Notes under the pieces: generated by a model
Database searches by the model: none
Seen by the model: only the letters and a program-made list of their open reading frames with translations
What the model was told of the DNA's origin: nothing
Assembly: GCA_030705665.1 (NCBI GenBank)
Contig: JAUZQA010000174.1
Span: 1 to 8,017, forward strand
Direction: 5' to 3'
DNA: 8,017 nucleotides
Source: Bacillota bacterium
GTDB lineage: Bacteria > Bacillota > Bacilli > Bacillales_B > DSM-18226
Part shown: piece after piece, positions 5,730 to 8,017 of the stretch
Layout of the letters: each line of letters opens with the position of its first letter
Position numbering within the stretch: the first letter of the stretch is position 1
Position numbers and translations under genes: made by a program

Positions 5730-7141
5730 TTAATTTATTAAGAAGGCTTTCCCAAAAAGGATCCTGGCAGACTAAATTAATCTTAAGTGGTTCGCTCGCG
5801 ATATTTTTAACATTTACATTGTTTAGCCTCTTGGAGTACAACTCAGTTTCAAATTGGATGTTAAAAAGAGAAGAGCTTGTGGTTAAAAGAACAATAGCAG
5901 ATATTTCTACTTATTATAAGGATGAGAATAAAAAGCTGACGGAAGATGAAATTAAAGCAAGTTATCCATTTATAAAAAAAATTAATGAAAAAGATCAGCT
6001 GATAAGGATCTATAATGATAAAGGGAAAATCTTAGTAACTGATAAAGATGGCAGTTTTCCTGTTTTAGAGCCTTCTCCTGTGAAAAAACAAAAACTAGAA
6101 AAAGTCACAACTGAAGACAACGAAGCAATTGTAGCTAAATATCCTTTAAAGTTAGACAACTTCACAGGGACCATTGAAATTGTCCGTGAATTAAATTCAT
6201 ATCAAAAAATGATGGACCACCTATTTGTAGTGATGTCAGGTTTTGGCACTGCAGCTATTCTCTTTAGTGCGCTATGTGGTTTTGTACTTGCCAAACAACT
6301 TCTTAAGCCAATTAGGAATTTAGCGGAAACGATGAAAAAAATAAAAGAAAATGGTTTCCAAGGAAGAATGGAAGTTTATAAGCAAAAGGATGAGTTAAGC
6401 CAGCTTTCCACCCTTTTTAATGAAATGATGGACGAGATTGAGCATTCATTTATCCAACAAAAACAATTTATTGAGGATGCTTCCCATGAACTAAGAACCC
6501 CCGTTTCAATATTAGAAGGCCATCTTTCCTTATTAAATCGGTGGGGGAAAAAGGATCCATCCATCCTTGATGAATCGATCAACGCTTCCTTACAAGAAGT
6601 ATCAAGATTAAAGAAATTAGTTTTAGATTTGTTGGAGTTAACAAGGGCTGAAAATAGCAGAACGTCTCTAACACAAGAAATGGTTGATGCTGAACTTTTG
6701 CTTGATAATCTCGTCAAAAATTTAAAAATGATTCACCCTGAATTTCAATTTGATGTAAAGATTGAACATCCTTTTAGATTGCTTTGGATTTCGGAACAGC
6801 ACCTGCAGCAAATCCTCATCATTTTATTGGATAATGCAATAAAATATTCAGGGGAAAATCACAAAATTAAAATCAGGGCCAGACAAACGAGACATGAAAC
6901 GATTCTAATCGTTGAGGATTATGGAATCGGCATCGCAAAAGAACATATAACGGATGTATTCAACCGCTTTTATCGGGTTGATAAGGCCAGAAGCCGTGAA
7001 AATGGCGGAACTGGGTTAGGATTAACAATCGCAAAAAAATTAGTTGCAAAATACAATGGTGATATAACGATTGAGAGTCAAGAGGGGAAAGGAACAAAGG
7101 TTATGGTTGTTTTACCAGACCATGAATTTGTAAAATACTAG
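5726..7141 (+). CDS. arlS: ArlS-type sensor histidine kinase
   Basis: A membrane sensor kinase of 471 residues that should phosphorylate the preceding regulator. Order of parts: cytoplasmic N-tail, first membrane segment (about 18-36), extracytoplasmic sensor region (about 37-165), second membrane segment (about 166-188), HAMP domain (about 189-241), dimerisation domain with His254 in EDASHELRTP, then the ATPase domain with the N box LLDNAIKY (Asn370), the G1 box VEDYGIGI (Asp398), the F box FNRFYRVDKARS and the G2 box GGTGLGL (427-433). The stretch GHLSLLNRWGKKDP (265-278) matches a signature I recall in S. aureus ArlS, where the pair controls adhesion, autolysis and virulence; its role in a Bacillus is not established here. 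No ribosome binding site is obvious, so translation is probably coupled through the ATGA overlap. Confidence 0.92.
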   Translation: MINLLRRLSQKGSWQTKLILSGSLAIFLTFTLFSLLEYNSVSNWMLKREELVVKRTIADISTYYKDENKKLTEDEIKASYPFIKKINEKDQLIRIYNDKGKILVTDKDGSFPVLEPSPVKKQKLEKVTTEDNEAIVAKYPLKLDNFTGTIEIVRELNSYQKMMDHLFVVMSGFGTAAILFSALCGFVLAKQLLKPIRNLAETMKKIKENGFQGRMEVYKQKDELSQLSTLFNEMMDEIEHSFIQQKQFIEDASHELRTPVSILEGHLSLLNRWGKKDPSILDESINASLQEVSRLKKLVLDLLELTRAENSRTSLTQEMVDAELLLDNLVKNLKMIHPEFQFDVKIEHPFRLLWISEQHLQQILIILLDNAIKYSGENHKIKIRARQTRHETILIVEDYGIGIAKEHITDVFNRFYRVDKARSRENGGTGLGLTIAKKLVAKYNGDITIESQEGKGTKVMVVLPDHEFVKY

Positions 7142-7156
7142 CGATATTGGCAAATA

Positions 7157-7190
7157 AAAAAACAACAACTTGATTCAGTTGTTGTTTTTT
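7157..7190 (+). terminator. Terminator of the arlRS operon
   Basis: AAAAAACAACAACT (7157-7170) pairs fully with AGTTGTTGTTTTTT (7177-7190) around TGATTC, a 14-bp stem starting 15 bases after the arlS stop. A-rich and T-rich flanks on both sides make it usable in both directions, so it may also end the minus-strand gene at 7229-7375. Confidence 0.93.
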
Positions 7191-7228
7191 ATTCGAAAAG
7201 AAATTAAAGTCGATTATAAACACTTACG

Positions 7229-7375
7229 TTAATTATGCATGGCGCGGTCTTTTATCGGAGTTAAACCACGACGTAATATTTCATCCTTCAAAATCCTAAC
7301 CCATTCTTTTTCCTTACCCGATTTAATTGCATCCCGATACGAAACGATCAACTGTTCGTTACTCATAATTTTCAA
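7229..7375 (-). CDS. Sda-like small protein, possible histidine kinase inhibitor
   Basis: A 48-residue minus-strand gene. The TTG at 7375 is chosen as start because GGGGAGG lies nine bases before it; the in-frame ATG at 7366 is 18 bases from that site, too far. From residue 5 the sequence SNEQLIVSYRDAI and then DEILRRGL aligns without gaps over 34 positions with B. subtilis Sda as I recall it (SDELLIESYFKAT and NEIKRRSL), with about 13 identities and many similar residues. Sda is a helical hairpin that blocks sporulation kinases such as KinA by binding the dimerisation domain. The Sda Leu21 position is Lys here and the Phe25 position is Trp, so the binding face differs and the target may too. 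It is convergent with the kinase gene arlS. Family assignment is by eye; the coding call is stronger than the function. Confidence 0.7.
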   Translation of the reverse strand: MKIMSNEQLIVSYRDAIKSGKEKEWVRILKDEILRRGLTPIKDRAMHN

Positions 7376-7384
7376 TCTAAAATG

Positions 7385-7391
7385 CCTCCCC
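7385..7391 (-). promoter_or_regulatory. Ribosome binding site that sets a TTG start
   Basis: The minus strand reads GGGGAGG here, nine bases before TTG (7375-7373) and 18 before the in-frame ATG (7366-7364). The spacing favours TTG initiation for the Sda-like gene. Confidence 0.75.
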
Positions 7392-7421
7392 GGTAAATGG
7401 ATTAAATATTCAGTTTTTAAT

Positions 7422-7450
7422 ATTGTAAGGGTTTTTCATTTATTTGAAAA
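7422..7450 (-). promoter_or_regulatory. Candidate promoter of the Sda-like gene
   Basis: On the minus strand TTTTCA (7450-7445) and TACAAT (7427-7422) are 17 bases apart, placing the start of transcription about 40 bases before TTG. The -10 matches five of six positions. I see no DnaA box near it, unlike the DnaA-controlled sda promoter of B. subtilis. Confidence 0.45.
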
Positions 7451-7537
7451 GACCTTATTATAAATTTTCAAAATTTGGACTTTTATTTTGAAACTCTTTC
7501 CATGAATGACATAATTAAGTGTAAGAAAGAAATAAAG

Positions 7538-7566
7538 TTGCATGAAAATGATAAGCTGATTATACT
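7538..7566 (+). promoter_or_regulatory. Candidate promoter of the small conserved gene
   Basis: TTGCAT (7538-7543) and TATACT (7561-7566) are 17 bases apart. Transcription would begin near 7573, about 27 bases before ATG 7600. The -10 matches five of six positions and the -35 three. Confidence 0.5.
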
Positions 7567-7599
7567 AGGATGTGGACATAAATAGAAAGGGTGGCAGGA

Positions 7600-7812
7600 A
7601 TGATTCATTTAACATGGCATGATCGGAAAACAATTAAGAAAGTGGAATGCATTCATACAGATGCTAAAAAATATATTGTTAATCATGCATTAACCATAGG
7701 TGAAATTTATGAAGTCAAAAATGAAACTGAGGAATTTTATTTTATTATAGATAACACGGGAAAAGTTGGAGGCTTTTATAAAGAATATTTCCAAGAGGTA
7801 AAAAATGCCTAG
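7600..7812 (+). CDS. Small conserved Bacillaceae protein, probably DUF6501
   Basis: A 70-residue protein from ATG 7600 (MIHLTWHDRK), with AAAGG (7586-7590) nine bases upstream. The frame is also open from a GTG at 7591, but that codon lies inside the ribosome binding region AAAGGGTGG and is unlikely to start translation. The text KKVECIHTDAKKYIV, then LTIGEIYEVKNETEEFYFI and DNTGKVGGFYKEYF, is what I recall of the small Bacillaceae family DUF6501, which has no established function. Alternating hydrophobic strands and conserved glycines suggest a small beta-barrel of SH3 type; this is inference. There is no signal peptide or membrane segment. The gene appears to be monocistronic, with its own promoter and with its stop codon lying inside the terminator stem. 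Confidence 0.87.
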   Translation: MIHLTWHDRKTIKKVECIHTDAKKYIVNHALTIGEIYEVKNETEEFYFIIDNTGKVGGFYKEYFQEVKNA

Positions 7813-7831
7813 CCGGGTGGCTAGGCATTTT
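7802..7831. terminator. Bidirectional terminator shared by two convergent genes
   Basis: AAAATGCCTAGCC (7802-7814) pairs perfectly with GGCTAGGCATTTT (7819-7831) around GGGT, a 13-bp stem. The stop codon TAG (7810-7812) of the plus-strand gene lies in the left arm. The minus-strand gene ends at 7847, only 15 bases away, and the A-run at 7801-7805 gives the needed T-run on that strand. Confidence 0.9.
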
Positions 7832-7846
7832 CATTTATTTATTCAT

Positions 7847-8017
7847 TTATTTTCTATCAGGGAATACCCTTTGTATCGTTTGTGAAAATTCAGTAAAGAA
7901 CCCCGAAACAGGCTTACCGGCTCTTATATCATTTCCATAATCTTTCATGTGGTTGTAAAAGTCTGGATTTGCAGATACATACACATGGTCAATATCCCTG
8001 TCAACTGATTTTACCTT
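7847..8017 (-). CDS. YhcN/YlaJ-type sporulation lipoprotein, C-terminal end (partial)
   Basis: The last 56 codons and stop (TAA, complement of 7847-7849) of a minus-strand gene that continues beyond the window. The text HVYVSANPDFYNHMKDYG, then GKPVSGFFTEFSQTIQRVFP, carries the hallmarks of the YhcN/YlaJ family as I know it: a VYVSANPDF strand, a glycine-containing GKPV-x-GFF turn and a final helix ending in FP. Members are usually lipoproteins made during sporulation and linked to spore outgrowth. The lipobox and the N-terminal half would lie outside the window, so export cannot be checked. I cannot decide between YhcN and YlaJ, so no symbol is given. It shares the terminator at 7802-7831 with the convergent small gene. 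Confidence 0.85.
   Translation of the reverse strand, partial: KVKSVDRDIDHVYVSANPDFYNHMKDYGNDIRAGKPVSGFFTEFSQTIQRVFPDRK

Noticed and set aside
7239..7463. Plus-strand open frame of 74 codons
   Set aside because: It is the antisense of the Sda-like gene and its promoter. It has no ribosome binding site, while the minus strand has GGGGAGG and family-like text.
7462..7492. AT-rich inverted repeats AAATTTT-C-AAAATTT and TTCAAAAT/ATTTTGAA
   Set aside because: Short, pure A/T arms are expected by chance in this intergenic stretch, and the two pairings exclude each other.

Overview
The window is AT-rich, gene-dense DNA from a Gram-positive Bacillales bacterium, most likely a spore-forming Bacillaceae. 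The evidence is a trpC-F-B-A run of Bacillus type, strong purine-rich ribosome binding sites with some GTG and TTG starts, many U-tailed hairpin terminators, an ArlRS-type two-component system, and the end of a YhcN/YlaJ-type sporulation lipoprotein gene. The species cannot be fixed from the sequence alone.

Layout. (1) 1-2820: the 3' end of the tryptophan operon. It holds the tail of trpC, then trpF, trpB and trpA joined by 4-base ATGA overlaps, closed by a strong terminator. The operon ends at trpA and does not run into hisC-tyrA-aroE as in B. subtilis. (2) 2850-3511: a single gene of unknown function with a likely winged-helix N-terminus. Its upstream region has a good -10 box and a T9 run where the spacer should be. 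(3) 3512-4985: mnmH (selU), the tRNA 2-selenouridine synthase. A terminator-like hairpin sits between its only visible promoter and its ribosome binding site, so attenuation is possible. The 3' region carries a near-perfect inverted repeat inside a start-less reverse-strand open frame that may be a gene remnant. (4) 4951-7190: a terminator, then a response regulator and histidine kinase pair resembling staphylococcal ArlR/ArlS, overlapping by 4 bases and closed by a 14-bp-stem terminator. (5) 7229-7450, minus strand: a 48-residue gene convergent with the kinase gene. Its protein lines up without gaps with Sda, the small inhibitor of sporulation histidine kinases. (6) 7538-8017: a small conserved Bacillaceae protein (probably DUF6501) and the C-terminal end of a convergent sporulation lipoprotein gene. 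They share one bidirectional terminator whose stem contains the stop codon of the first.

How the parts fit. TrpC, F, B and A carry out the last steps of tryptophan synthesis. MnmH modifies the wobble uridine of certain tRNAs and needs selenophosphate made elsewhere. ArlS and ArlR form an envelope sensor and DNA-binding regulator. The Sda-like product could act on a histidine kinase, either the neighbouring ArlS-like protein or the sporulation kinases; this is inference. I found no CRISPR array, rRNA, tRNA, insertion sequence or phage module. The observations most worth a second look are the Sda-like gene beside a histidine kinase gene and the hairpin in the mnmH leader.
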